From: Loripinus fragilis
Lineage: Eukaryota > Mollusca > Bivalvia > Lucinida > Lucinidae
NCBI GenBank assembly: GCA_964019695.1
Contig: OZ026530.1
Span: 44,811,716 to 44,875,715 of the forward strand
Reading direction: 5' to 3'
DNA length: 64,000 nucleotides
Shown: positions 1 to 11,985 of the stretch, one piece after another
Position numbering within the stretch: position 1 is the first letter of the stretch
Layout of the letters: the number at the start of each line of letters is the position of its first letter
The notes under the pieces: generated by a model
The model's database searches: none
The model's input: only the letters and a program-made list of their open reading frames with translations
Told to the model about the DNA's origin: nothing
Position numbers and translations under genes: made by a program

Positions 1-814
1 TAAGAACTGTTTCAAACTAGGAAGACCAACCTGACATGACTTAAAGAATGTTGACTGCGGCGCAAAATAAACACAATCCGTTTAACACATATACGCAACG
101 GAGGTTCAGATGCATAGACTGAAATAATATTTATAACTCATTTCGTTGCGGAATTAAAATGCCGATTTTATTGCTTAAATTGAAGATAACTCAATGTTCA
201 GGTTTACATTTAAAAATCCTTTTACGACTGTTTCGTGCCCATAAACGCGTATTCGTTTGAATTTCAATTGTCTCCGAGATTACCAATTTCTCTGAGCCGG
301 CTAAAATAGGCTATCCCGGGGCATTCAATCCACTATAACACAAAAAATCTATTCACAATTTCAATGAGTGCCGACCCACTGATCAGAATGCGTATTGCAG
401 TGATATTTGAAACCCATAAGCCCTTCTTAATCCAAGAATATTAAAAAAAATATCGCAATCCAACACGATTCTATATTAAAAGTCCTTCATAAACTGCCTC
501 TGTGACGTCATCAGGACACTCCGATAGCAAAGGGAAGTAAATAATTCAAGGGAAGTCAGCGAGTCGATATTTTATTGACAGAGCGCACAAGCTAAAGGAA
601 AATGATGATTATACTATTATTATCACTGAACATTGTGGAAAAGATCTGGGTTCTTAATAAATACATAGAATCCGACATATAAAAGGAATTTGCAATGAAA
701 AATGAAAAACCTTAATATGTCCCCTTTAAAGATGAACGTTTCTGGGATTCAGAGAAAATTCAGCAACAAATTTCATATGCTTAGTTACTAAGTAAATACA
801 TACAAGTCAAAAAT
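1..814. other. Left-edge non-coding DNA
   Basis: No open frame of note and no splice-flanked coding block is visible. The stretch around 735-800 resembles 42235-42300: both hold a GAGAAAATTCAG block and a CATATGCTTA block, and in each case the stretch leads into a TIR element. It is therefore part of a dispersed repeat. The rest appears to be unannotatable intergenic DNA. Confidence 0.5.
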
Positions 815-985
815 ACAGTAAATTCGGAAATTTTTGGGAGAGTTTATTTTTGCGAAACTTCGCTGATGCTGAGTTTCGCAAAATTAAAACCTCATGAAAT
901 GGCCAAAACTCTTTGCTATGTAGGTAAATCATGCCAGAGTATATGTCTGTTTACGATATTCGAGAAAATTTACTTTTGATCAGAA
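815..985. mobile_element. TIR element (MITE-like), copy 1, decayed right end
   Basis: It begins with a CAGTAAATTCGGAAATTTT-type end, followed by GTTTATTTT and GCGAAA blocks, and matches the element at 42431-42649. Shared internal words include GAGTTTCGC and GGTAAATCATGCCA, then a TTTACGATATTCG block near the right end. The expected inverted right terminus has decayed here. No coding capacity is seen, so this is a non-autonomous DNA-transposon relic (inference). Confidence 0.6.
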
Positions 986-1082
986 TTTTATGAAACTTGG
1001 TCACATTGTTGAATACCATGATGTCTTCTTCAATAATGGTTCATATCACACCATGCTTTCAGTAGTTATAGCCCTTTGTTTA

Positions 1083-1417
1083 TGAAAAATCACCTGCTTA
1101 AAATCGCACGACCAAATGATAGTACGATTGGTGTGAAACAGGTTTTCAATTTGCCTTTCTAGATAAGATATATCTTTAAATACCATTTTCTCCTGAACCA
1201 CGGGTCCAAAATCACAATTATTTCACAAAATCACAATTATTTCACAAAAATGGCCCACATGTTGCCCTCTACTACAACTGATAAGATGGTTCTTCTTGGT
1301 ATACAAACATGGCTACCAGAGCTAAAACTAGACATATTTTTAAATCCTATCTCCTTAGCTACACAATCTATTTATGTGCTAGGACCCAGGTGAGCGACCC
1401 TGGGCCCTCTTGTTTAT
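1083..1417 (+). mobile_element. Pearl-like / Helentron-type element tail, copy 1
   Basis: It contains the motifs of the tandem units at 44.8-47.0 kb: CTCCTGAACCAC, AATTATTTCAC, TTGCCCTCTAC and CAGAGCTA. It ends with a tail block holding CAGGTGAGCGA and a short GGGCCC palindrome before TCTTGTTT. The match at 25843-26151 shares the same tail. A tandem core followed by a fixed tail with a small hairpin is known for bivalve pearl/Helentron non-autonomous elements; assignment to that class is inference. Confidence 0.5.
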
Positions 1418-3365
1418 GAATTAAACTCTTATGTATATTTAATTAGGCAGGCCACTAAATGTCTCAATTTTTGTTTTTGCAAGTAAAAAAAAGGTTTTCT
1501 GTTTTGGTGGTTTTATAGTAACATAATTTTGAGAGAAAAAAATTGATTAACGAGGTTTTCAGATGGGCCCTACTTTTTCTTGTAAATGCCCTACTTTTCA
1601 CTCTAAATCTAAAAGTCATTTATGCAATAAAATACAGGATTTTTTTTCTAGCTTGCTCAAATTTGAGAAATTAACCATTTTTTTTTCAGGGAGCAGACAG
1701 CTAAAAAAACTAAATCATTCTTTCTAATTTTAAACCAAGAAATCACACTGTTTTGCTAGTATTGTTATCACAATTATTATCCTGCATAAATATTGAGTAT
1801 ATTTTTTTTTTGTTTTATATTTTCGAACAACTTATTGTATATAAATCATTTTATACTAGGAAAAGTCCTACCATCGCTACTTTTTTACAAAGATAATCCC
1901 TGTGTCATCAATACTATTTACAAATTTTTATCAGTATTTTTTGTTGAAGAGCACTTTAAAGCCTTATTAATGATCTCTTTTTTTTATTAACTCTGTACAA
2001 AAGAAGAAGCTCTTCCTTCACTACTTTTTTTACATTCGAAATCACTAGTTGTTTCTTTTTTTTTTTTTTTAAAGTTTGATCTCTAACCTTTCCCTACTAT
2101 TTGTAAGCCTGTTTATTTGCAGGTCAGTGCTCAGGAAGGCACATTTCGCCATAACTTAAAGATTGTTGACTGGAACGTAAAGAACCAACAAAAGCAAAAT
2201 AGTTTAATATATAAAAGATTCCTAATGTTTCAATGGTGTTCAAAACTTGTCAAGATTTAGAATTGAAACTCTGAGATACACAGGTCAATAAATGAATAAA
2301 AGTACTATAGTACCATACCTATGACATACAGGTTTATGAAGATGAAATATTGCATTTTGACAATATGTTCAAATGGAGGGTCGGTCAGGTTATATTTCTT
2401 GCTGCTCAGGGAGGAGGTCATTGTAATTGGGCCAGGATATGACAAAAGGGACCCTATGGCTGTATAAATCAAAATCAAACTTATGATGCGTCTGCAAAGT
2501 ACTACTACTTAAGAGCATTTTCTGAAAATTTGAAGCAATTATCTTCAAAATTGACGAGTATATGGAGGTTTGAATAAGTGTTTGCAATCAGGTTTTGAAT
2601 GCAACGTCAAAAACACGTTAAGCCTAATATGACGTCAGAATGCTGGTGTCCAATTGCTCGTTGATTATAGTCAACTCGGTATAACTATCTAATAAATATA
2701 ATGCATTCTCATGCCTTATCTATTGTTTAATGTAGATGCGAACGAAATTGTACGAATTTGTACATTTTAAATCGTATTGTAGGCATTTAAAATTACCCAT
2801 CCTTCATTTTGAGCCCATGTAGGGGCTATGGCCTTATTGTTACCATGGCAACAGGCAACATACAGTACCCTTAATATAATCAGAAACATTAGCTACTTTG
2901 ATTACATCAAGCTATAGAACCATTTTTATGGTACTATAAAAGCATGCTATTTTGTCATTTTAGGCATTTTTCAAATGTCTATTACGTAATAATAGATGAA
3001 ATGCCTTAAGTACCATTTTCTCAGATCCGCACTCAATTAAATTTTGTTAGGAGGGAGGCATCAAAAATTGGGATAATGGATGGGCATCTTTGCCGCCCCC
3101 AGCCCCTGACACTCAAATAATGAGCAGTTCCTTATTTACTACACTGCTCAAAATTTTGAAAGGAACACTGCGTACTTTGCCATTGATCACAATACAAATG
3201 CACGCATAGTCTAACTCATAGCGAGAGTTGGATTAATAAGGCAAAAACATGTTTGCCCCGTGATTAGTTTGGTTACTTATCATGATGAAAATGAAGTAGT
3301 CTCTTTCCAGAAATCTCCATTGAACGCTTTTTGTTAAAATACCCCTTTTTTCAAAGCCAAATTTT

Positions 3366-4026
3366 AACACTTTCGCTGCCAAGCACCAAAAAACCAATAC
3401 CTCAGTGCCAAGCATGTTTCAAGGCCTCTTGAATATTGAGGGTATATGATTTAACACAGAGTATCTCCAGAACCATTCAGCCTATCGCTGTGAAACTTTC
3501 ACAGAATGTTGATATTATATAAAACTTTTATTTGAACAAATAAAATAGATAGTCACGTGACCTTTGGCGACCATTTTGGAAGCCATATTGAAAATATGAA
3601 AAATACCCTTAAACAATTATTTTATGCAAAAAATAGATAAACATCCATCTACATCAAGTGTCAAACATCAGGATCTATTCTGATATATTGTTGCTTCAGA
3701 AATTAATCAAAGTATAGCAGTTGAAGGGCCAAATGCGTCCTATATGTCATCCCCAAGGACATGTTTTCGATATTTTTAATTTCCGCGCAATCTAATGACA
3801 TTACAAACATGTTTGTAAAATCCATTATTGTACAGAAAATTGCGTATACCTCCATATACGATATTATTATGTCCCCTGAACATTTTTAAATACAGAACAA
3901 AGAGTTGCGTCCCTTATAACCGTTTAAAATAGACAGCTATCAACTGTGCCTTTAAATTTTAACTGTAGTCGCGTTTGGCAGTAAACATTAAATTCGACTA
4001 CAGTAGCGTCTGTCAGTGAAAGTGTT
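3366..4026. mobile_element. TGCCAA-TIR element, unit A copy 1
   Basis: Starts AACACTTTCGCTGCCAAGC and ends TGTCAGTGAAAGTGTT, which is an inverted-repeat terminus. About 660 bp. The interior shares the run CCAATACCTCAGTGCCAAGC and the right-end CGACTACAGT block with three other copies in this window. No transposase frame is present, so it is non-autonomous. Confidence 0.7.
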
Positions 4027-4373
4027 AAGATGAATTTTTCAATCAAGCACCAAAACAACATCATTTCTGTACAGTCAACAGACTTTTAATGTTGCAGAAA
4101 CCATTAGGTTACGATATTAACAAATTCGGAAGATTCTACAGAGTTCCAGAAAAAAATCGTCATTTTCAGGAAAATTAAAAATTACAAAACTTGAGCCATG
4201 AACTTAAGCAGCGATTGTTTTTGATCCCAAATTTTGACTATCTTAGAAAAAATGACAAAAGGAACTGCATGGGTTTCTGTCGTATTGTCTAGGGAAACGC
4301 ATTTCTTGTCTATTGGACAGGGGTTAACATTATCACCAATGGAAAATTATCAGGTGTTCCTTTAGCACTTTCG

Positions 4374-5022
4374 CTGCCAAGCACCTCGAAAAACCAATAC
4401 CTCAGTGCCAAGCATGTTTCAAGGACTCCTGAATATTGAGGGTATATGGGTTCAACACAGAGTATCCCCAGAATCATTCAACATATAGCTGTGAAACTTT
4501 AACAGATGATGCTAATATATAAATATTTCATTTGAAGCAATAATAATAAAAATAGTTGTTGGCCATTTTGGAAGCCATATTGAAAATATGAAAATGCCTA
4601 TGAACAACTATTTTTGCAAAAATAGATAAAACATCCATCTACACCAAGTATCAAACAAAAGGATTTTTTCTGTATTATATTGTTTATGTTTCATCAGAAA
4701 TAAATCAAAATATAGCATTTGAAGGGCTTAATGCGTTCTGTATGTCATTCCCTTGGACATGTTTTCGTTGTTTTTGACGTCCGCAAAATCAAATGACATT
4801 ACAAACATTTTTGTAAAGTCATTTTTTGTACAGAAAATTGTTTAAACATCCATATACGATACTATTATGTCCCCTGACATTTTGAAATAAAGAACAAATA
4901 TTTGCGTCCCTTATAACAGTTAAAAATAGAGAGCAATAATCGGTGCCTTTTAATTTCGACTGTAGTCGCGTTTGGCAGTGAACGGTAAATTCGACTAGAG
5001 TCTAGTTTGGCAGTGAAAGTCT
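4374..5022. mobile_element. TGCCAA-TIR element, unit A copy 2
   Basis: Same family and orientation as 3366-4026, about 650 bp, starting AGCACTTTCGCTGCCAAGC and ending TTTGGCAGTGAAAGTCT. The 350 bp between the two copies is conserved in unit B, so the pair existed before the A/B duplication. Confidence 0.7.
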
Positions 5023-5473
5023 TATATGTATTGAGCAGTGTATATTATGTTCCATTGAAAGTACTTAATTGCAATTGCAGATATACATGTATTCAAATGG
5101 CAAGAGTTAGTTCACGTCATTTGCTTTTCACCCTTGACAAAGTTGACTCGCTTCGTAAGTATGCTAATTTACATTTTTTTACCTTTCTTTGGTTCAATTT
5201 GATCGGTGATAGTAGTAACACTATGCTGTTCTTGATTGGAATAGATGCTTGTCTTCGCACGTTGAAATAAATCCAGTATCGCAAAAGTAGGTCACTGCTT
5301 GGATATGCGAACAAAGGGAGCAAGTTACGAAACATTGTGTTTGTTATTGTTTTTATTTTCGGGTTCAAAAACTGTAACTTTGTTCTCCTAGACGCTCGTG
5401 CGGCAAATTTTGGCTCAAAATAATTGGCCATCACTGCATCTTTACTCTTTCAACTTACATGGGCACTGCTATC

Positions 5474-5826
5474 CAGGGATACAGACTAAATTTTTTTTCG
5501 CCAGGAGCAAGCTGGACCCCAAAAACAAAATGATTAGGGGCACAGCCCAAAATTAAGGGGCCCAGGATTTGGCAGAAAATTAAACTCATTTCAACATTGA
5601 AGTCAGAATTAACTTCTCAAATCTATCAACATATTAACAGCATTTTGAATCACCTAAATGAAGATTTGTAAACTTCCAACAGCTAGATCAGATTTGACAA
5701 GACTTCATACCTTTACATACACCATTTTTTCAAGGGCAAGATGGCCCCTAAACATTTAGTTTTAGGGGACAAGCCCAAAATTTAGGGGCACTGGGCTACT
5801 GGGCCCCTGTTAGTCTTTTTTCCCTG
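5474..5826. mobile_element. CAGGGA-TIR element (MITE-like)
   Basis: Starts CAGGGATACAGACTAA and ends TTAGTCTTTTTTCCCTG, giving imperfect inverted termini over about 17 bp. Internally, GGGGCACAGCCCAAAATT near the left and AAGCCCAAAATTTAGGGGC near the right pair further. It is 353 bp with no reading frame. No convincing target-site duplication was found. CAGGG-type ends are known for hAT-like elements; the class is not established here. Confidence 0.6.
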
Positions 5827-6039
5827 TTATCGTTAGCTCCGTACTTTGCAAAAAAAATCTTTAATGTTTACATTAACTTTCTCTCGCTGCCTTAAAACTG
5901 AGATGCTGGAAATGATGCTCGAAATGAAAACTATCCTGCAGTTGTGCAAACACAATGTTTCGTACTTTGCTCACTTCGTTCGCCAGAAACTGCCTTCTAG
6001 AGCATCAATAACATGTTTTTGGACATAACTACAAACACT

Positions 6040-7600
6040 TGTGCTCCCCCAGGGGGAATTTTGCAGACCATATTTTTTCTTGAAGGTCAAAATGCTAGCC
6101 TTCTGAAAATGGGAGCGTTAAGCTGTAACAGCCTGTTACATACGTTACCCAACAAAATATTTGAAAATTAACATTTTTTAAGACTTCAGAAAAGAGCAAA
6201 AGATATGGTAAGATTTCCGAATTGTTTATATCTTCTAAGTAAGCTATTACTGTGCCCTATATATATATTGACATTTGAAAACAAATATAGTAACCACCGA
6301 AGTATTGTATGTTACATTTTTCATTGAACATCCTTTTAAATGATAAATGAATCTAATTTAGTTTGTCTTAAATTTTATTGAAACCAGTTTATGTTCATTA
6401 ATTTGGTATTTTATTAGCGACGTTTTATTTACCTTTTCAAAATTGCAAGCATTATGTTTCTATCTTATATACTTTTCGAGTTATTAGATGTTTAACATGG
6501 TAGCCCCAGATCACACAAAAATGTCAAATGTAATTCTCTGCCTTGCGTTGGCTATAGACCACCTCCCCAGGGCGACTTTTGTGCACTATGATTTCCAAAT
6601 ACTACATTATATAAGCCACAAAAATGAAATATGTTAGCCCTCTAAGAGTGGCAGCATTAGCGTGCAACATCATGTTACGTACGTGACACGCAAAATAACA
6701 TTAAATTTTCCTGATAATGTCTCCAACATGACATATTCACATTGTATTGAAGTCTGGTACAGGTTTAAGAACGTCTTATAACACAGACACATAATTGTAG
6801 CATTTATTTTATAAATGCCTTGAGTTTTTGCCATTGTATATGAAACTTAGTGTTTCATATGATATTTCCTAGGATCAGTATGGCAGTTATTGACTATACA
6901 TGTATTACATCTATCAGTGAATATAGCAAATCCATAAGGCTGCTACTCAAATGAATTGACGTTCTGTGTTATGGTGTCTTACACTATTTTACAGCCCAGG
7001 CTACATACGTTACTCTCAGAATACCATTAAACTATCAAGATAAGGTATCCTACACGACCTGTTTGTACGTTTTTGCATGCTGGCACAGGTTTATGTACTT
7101 CTTTATACTGTGGCTTATTTGCTGAAGAAGTAACTCAAAACAAACTACCATTAACCCTCTTTTCTTTTATAGAGACAACAAATATAGTTAACATAATACT
7201 CGTGTAAATTTTGTAACATACAGTTCAATATGTGAGTAACAACTTAAAAGATCAAAGAAAACCCATCTGGTAGAAAATTATAGAGCGTTTTTTTTGCCAA
7301 GCTAGCAACTCTTATTCAAGGCTTTAAAGAATTTTCCAATACAGCTTATTAATCCTCTATCAGATTCATCTTGCAAGGATTTTGCAATATGCTAGCACTC
7401 TGGTAATGGCACCATTACCTTGTAACAGCCAATTACATATATAACCCATCACTATCTTTGATAATTTTAGTAAATGACACGACTTCTAAAAAGTGCAAAC
7501 CATAAGGTAATAATTCCAAATTGGCTATATCATCCAAGTTAGCTATTTTTGCATCACAGGTATGGACCTTTAAAAACAAATATACACCCCAAAGTGTTAC
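6040..7600 (+). repeat. Unit segment repeated at 29.57, 35.14 and 57.83 kb
   Basis: Non-coding block with two loosely similar tandem halves, each with a TGTAACA...GTTAC word, a TTTTACAGCC or TAACATCATG block and an about 60-nt GACTATACATGTATTAC region. It recurs twice in unit B, once partly in unit C, and as inverted copies at 58.04-58.79 kb. No coding potential was seen; it is probably an old non-autonomous element. Confidence 0.55.
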
Positions 7601-8239
7601 CCATGTTACATTTTTTCATTATTCCTATATAAATGATTTATGAAACTAATACAGTTTGATATTTTTTAAAATATTTTATGCACCTTTTGGAAACGGCAAA
7701 TATTATGTTTCTATCTTTTATAAGGTTTGATTGAGTTTTGAACATGGTAACCCCATATAACGAAAAATGTAAAATATAATTTTGTGGCTCTTTTATTAGG
7801 GTACAATAAAGTTTTCTTACACTAGAGGTACTCGATTTCCTTCTCATTTATTTCCACACATTTTGTCTATATCTAGAAAGCCTCTCTTGTTTTCATGGGA
7901 AAGACTTGATAGTTCAAGCTTTGTATTAACATCTTAATGACAGAAAAGCAGGATTGAAGTACATTCATGTTCATGCCAATTGAAATAGTCAGTATATGTG
8001 AATGGCTATGGTATTTTTTAGAATCAAGTCGTACTGCAGCTTATTCACATTTACATAAATAGCACATGTTAGGGCTTCATGTCACTGATGAGCGTCTAGA
8101 GCAATTTTTGTTTATTTTCTTACCCTGCTTAGGATGTAGATAAACTAGTGGGGAGGGGTTCTCTCTCAAATTGAAAGGAACAACCTTTCCGTCTTACTAA
8201 CGCATTGGCACATTGGTAATGTAACAATCTGTTAAACAG

Positions 8240-8362
8240 GGTGTGACTGTAGATCTCTTCCCCCATATTGTGGCAAATGTTGTTGACATTCAGAAGGATC
8301 ACCTTTTGTTGCATACTCCAGTGTTGAACAAAACACCCAGGTCATCCTCTGACAGAATGTTT
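8240..8362 (+). other. Possible 41-codon exon upstream of ZNF copy A
   Basis: A 123-nt frame open throughout, preceded by AAACAG and followed by GTAAGT, could be a phase-0 internal exon. The same block exists at 38802-38924 with the same length, the same splice-like edges and six substitutions, one of them synonymous. Against this, the pyrimidine tract before the AG is poor, unit C lacks the block, and its left part is one arm of an inverted repeat. No domain is recognised. Confidence 0.25.
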
Positions 8363-8550
8363 GTAAGTCTTTATAGACTGCTGCTTATATATAGTATATA
8401 TGTATCAGTGACAAAAACCAACATGCCCTGCCTTTAGTGCCTGGTTGAATACTGGTTCCATCAGATCCGTGAAGGTGTCAGAAAAAGCTATCATGCTCTG
8501 TAGTATGACAATACCAGTAAAGTTATGATGTTTTTATATTTTAGCCTAAA

Positions 8551-8590
8551 GGGGGGGGGGGGGGGCAAAAAGCTCCTTAATGCACGTAGC
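8551..8590. repeat. Poly-G run at the relic end of a foldback element
   Basis: Fifteen consecutive G bases are followed by CAAAAAGCTCCTTAATGCA, which is the right terminus of the foldback element intact at 59504-60072. Unit A keeps only this end, and unit B keeps the same remnant with 13 G at 39113. The parent element has only five G, so the run has expanded in A and B. Confidence 0.7.
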
Positions 8591-9287
8591 TCTTTTGATG
8601 TGGCAGCCCTCCGTTTCTCGTGATTAAACAACAGTTCAAGGTGCATCAAAGGACTAGTACGAATTGACATGTCAATTATAGTTTGTTTTGTGGGACCATA
8701 CTAGACTGCCCAGTCTTAAAAACAATTTTTCATCAATGTGCCATATCATATACTTGTAGCTAGTCTTACTCTGATGGCTCTGTTTTGACCAGTCCTTAAA
8801 ACAATTTTTCTTGCCATATCATATACTTGTAGCTAGCCTTAATCTTGTCAGCTCTGTTTTGCACATTGATGAACAATTGTTATAAGAACAGGAGCCAGTC
8901 TAGGAACATACTATTTCAATGCACGGAATTGGCCAGAATATTGGGGAAGAGATCTACAGTCATACACTGTTTAACAACATTGAGAATAGGGCAACACATA
9001 ATATGACAAACTAGCCACATTCAGCCTAATTAACGTCATGACTTAAACCATTTTCAATATCCATACAATTAGCAGTTCAATGATATCACTGAGACTTTAA
9101 GGGTGACTTTATGACAAGCTGACTTATTTAGCATTAGCTATGATTGCAGACTTTCAACCCCCAAGCAGAATGAATATGACTGAGTGAATATAACAATTCT
9201 TTTGCAAATTGTATGTTATATATTTGTATTAACATGTCCATTATGCACATTGCACATGTTTAACTTGTAACGTTGACCTTTTTTTAG

Positions 9288-9574
9288 ATTTATGAAGAAC
9301 ATTGAGGCACAGCTTTGCCAATACGCTGCTAGAATTTGATAGTGCTGCGATTCGTATAGACTAAAGATTTGAACACCCCCTTGGGATTGGCCTTATCAAG
9401 AGATTGTTAAAGCTATACTCATGCAGCTTGGTTTAGCAGACATGATTTTATTCAATTAAATACAAATACTTGATAGAGAGCATATATCTTGAGGACAGAT
9501 TGGCTGGTTCATGCAGCAGTAAGTGATGTACTTAATCATTTAATCCGACAAGTACTACTTTTTGTTTCCTCTAG
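9288..9574 (+). other. ZNF copy A upstream region with two splice-acceptor-like sites
   Basis: A T-rich tract ending TTTTTTTAG at 9287 and a second ending TTTCCTCTAG at 9574 both look like 3' splice sites. Both are preserved in copies B (39896, 40172) and C (60559, 60844). The second lies 62 nt before the zinc-finger ATG. The finger open frame is thus probably the last exon, with an upstream 5' exon that was not identified. A 16-codon ATG frame follows the first site and is probably untranslated leader. Confidence 0.5.
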
Positions 9575-9636
9575 GGTAGAACCTGAAGCTGTTTGCTTAT
9601 TAAGCTTGAAGTAAATGTATCACTCAACCAATTGAT

Positions 9637-10599
9637 ATGTCGAGCTATTTATCTGTTCATACATTGGAGAAGCCATATACGTGTGGCCACTGTGGTGACT
9701 GTTTCACTCTGTTAGCTCTTTTAAAGAAACATATACTTGTTCATACAGAAGAGAGGACATATTACTATGTATCTTGCTTTAAAGAGGATACGCCTGTCCA
9801 TACAGAAGAGAAGACATATAGCTATGGATCTTGCTTTAAAGAGGATACGCTTGTCCATACAGAAGAGAAGACATATAACTATGAATCTTGCTTTAAAGAG
9901 GATACGCTTGTCCATACAGGAGATAGGCGATACAAATGTGACACGTGTGGAAAGTGTTTCAATAAATCATCTCACTTGAAGGCGCATACACGTGTTCATA
10001 CAGGAGAAAGGCCATATTGCTGTGACATTTGTGGTAAACGTTTTACTCAGCCATCTGCATTGAAGCGACATACAGTTATCCATACAGGAGAAAAACCTTA
10101 TAGTTGTGCCACTTGTGGTAAATGTTTTACTCAGTTATCTCACTTGAAGGCACATGAACGTATTCATTCAGGAGAAAAGCCATATAGTTGTGACATTTGT
10201 GGTAAATGTTATAGTCATGCATCTACATTAAAGACACACAAGCGTATTCATTCAGGAGAAAAACGATATAGCTGTGACATTTGTGGGTAATGTTTTACTC
10301 AGTTATCTACCATGAAGGCACATGAACGTGTTCATTCAGGAGAAAAGCCATATAGCTGTGACATCTGTGGTAAATATTATAGTCATCAATCTACATTGAA
10401 GATACACAAGCGTATTCATTCAGGAGAAAACCCATTTAGTTGTGACATTTGTGGTAAATGTTTTACTCAGCCATCTACATTGAAGACACATACGCTTATC
10501 CAAACAGGAAAAAAACCATATAGTTGTGCCACTTGTGGTAAAGGTTTTACCAGGCCATCTGTTTTGAAGACACACATGCTTATTCATACAGGCACATAA
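9637..10599 (+). pseudogene. C2H2 zinc-finger gene copy A, interrupted by a stop
   Basis: Would encode a poly-C2H2 nuclear DNA-binding protein of about 320 residues. The ATG is fixed by an in-frame TGA 30 nt upstream. In order: one canonical finger (CGHC...HILVH, residues 16-36), three 19-residue half-fingers, then eight 28-residue fingers joined by TGEKP/SGEKP linkers. The fifth of these eight is cut by TAA at 10288-10290, where GGTAAA of the family consensus reads GGGTAA. Reading stays in frame after the stop and all remaining fingers are recognisable. The seventh has its last zinc-binding His changed to Gln (10501-10503). Without readthrough the product ends at residue 217 with about five fingers. 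I call it a pseudogene; a functional short isoform cannot be excluded. It shares the copy C start, architecture and stop region. Confidence 0.85.
9742..9912 (+). repeat. 57-bp half-finger minisatellite, 3 units (copy A)
   Basis: Three tandem 57-bp units, each encoding 19 residues with an HTEEKTY-type linker, one Cys and FKEDT. This is the shortened form of the array at 61012-61524. Because 57 is a multiple of three, other frames stay open too and give spurious open frames on both strands. Confidence 0.9.
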
Positions 10600-10616
10600 G
10601 CTTCTTCACTGGTTAA

Positions 10617-10820
10617 AAAAGCCATAAAACTGTAAAATTTCTGGTTAATATATTACTTGATAAGTTGAATTGAAGACTGCCTCCACTACTTGAGGAAATG
10701 GAAGGCATATATATATATGCCGCCTGTGGTAAAGATTTAGACACTTTTGGATCGAAATTACTAGGTGAATAAACCATATAACAGTGAAAATTGAGTAAAT
10801 GTTTCAAATGCCTTATGTGT
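10617..10820 (+). pseudogene. Decayed zinc-finger remnants and poly(A) signal after the stop of copy A
   Basis: Three stretches align by eye with the finger coding consensus but are broken. 10619-10665 is like AAGCCATA...CTGGTTAATATATTACT. 10715-10745 keeps a GCCGCCTGTGGTAAAGAT core. 10772-10815 is like AAACCATATAACAGTGAAAA...AAATGTTTC. AATAAA at 10768-10773 could serve as a polyadenylation signal. The same remnants occur after copies B and C. Confidence 0.6.
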
Positions 10821-10837
10821 CGCCTGAGAGGCAACGA

Positions 10838-11409
10838 TGACACCTAGGGATCATGACTCTTGCGTCGTCGACGTCATCATCGTCGTCCGCGGCGTCACAC
10901 TTTTGGTTTCCGATCAATAACTCTTGAAGTAATGCATTAATTTCATTTAAGCTTTACAGAAAGGTCAATGATCATTAAATACACGTCAAGTCTGAAGAGG
11001 TTGGTAGTCCGCAGAATGTTGACTGAGTAATGACACTTTTTTGACTTAGATTTTGGATAAATTGTCAATTTGTGGTTTCGGATAAATAACTCTTGAAGGT
11101 ATGCCACAATTTCTTTCAAATTTTACAGCAGGATAAAGCATCATCAAATACAGGATTATTTAGAATTTGGAGTTCATTCACAATTTTTTGACTTAGGTTT
11201 TAGGCTAATGCAAAAGCTATATAAGCTTTTTGTGGAATAAACCTCACATTTCTCCAAAACTATATATCTGACAATTTCTCACTATAGGCGATAATTACCC
11301 AGTGCCTGTAGATAAGCATGACAGTGATTAAAATTTTATCCCCCTACCCCTTACTCCATAGGTGGGGTAAAAGGTCAAGTATTTAAATTGCGCAATAACT
11401 CAGTAAGTT
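10838..11409 (+). repeat. Downstream dispersed repeat, unit A
   Basis: Starts in a GTCGTCGACGTCATCATCGTCG-like block and then has two tandem similar modules of about 200 bp, each with TCGGATAAATAACTCTTGAAG or a close variant, TTTCA/TTCAAATTTTACAG and AAATACAGG. The same structure lies at 62990-63590 and, shortened, at 41590-41960. No coding capacity. Confidence 0.65.
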
Positions 11410-11985
11410 CGGACTTCAGACTCTATGACGGTTCCGATTTAAAGACTTATCTATTGATGAGATGGTAGGGGCCTGATGCTTTGGCTGTTTGCGGGCCCAC
11501 TGGGGTTTACCTGTTGGATTGCTTTTGCTCCAATATTCAGTTTTATTTACTGTTGAGTCCTTATCTTTGCTTTATCTCCTTGTTATACATGTATCTTGAT
11601 TTATATGTTTTAGGAGATGATGCATTGCTAAGTTAGGGGTCTTTCATGCAAACCAAATACCTATGTGTCTTGATCCACATCTGAATTAAGGGTGAGGTTG
11701 TCGCCGTTAAACTGGTTTAAGCCCTCCAGCAAAATATTTTACTGACCATTCCAAGGCGGTACTTCTTTTGTGGATCTTTTATGTTTTTTGTTCTGTCTTG
11801 TGTTCGCTATGTCTTTGTGCGCGTCTGTTTATATGTGCTTTGTGGTCATCTGCTGGGAAAGGGCTGACCTCTTGGCTCTCGTTTGTGGTGTCTAACTGTG
11901 AGTTTGTCACTTTCCCATTGGTATCCTGGGTCAGGTATGGTACTTGATTGTATCGATTCCTGATCTTTGCACCCTTACTCACTTT
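11410..11985 (+). mobile_element. 5'-truncated RT retroelement tail, family 1, copy 1
   Basis: The 3' tail of the retroelement represented at 33165-34250, truncated to the last coding codons plus the 3' UTR (GGCGGTACTTCTTTTGTGGAT, GGGCTGACCTCTTGGCTCTC) and ending GATCTTTGCACCCTTACTC. Unit C has the empty site: its AGTAAGTTGTCAGTATGCAG is interrupted here between AGTAAGTT and GTCAATATGC. Insertion therefore happened in unit A after it separated from C. The target duplication is not clear. Confidence 0.75.

Noticed and set aside
5117..5434. 105-codon minus-strand frame near the second TGCCAA element
   Set aside because: Lies in repeated unit sequence, is broken in the unit B and C counterparts, and has no recognisable domain.
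9637..10599. Programmed stop-codon readthrough joining the two halves of copy A
   Set aside because: The position of the stop differs between copies A and B and no conserved readthrough context is seen. Two independent nonsense mutations are simpler.
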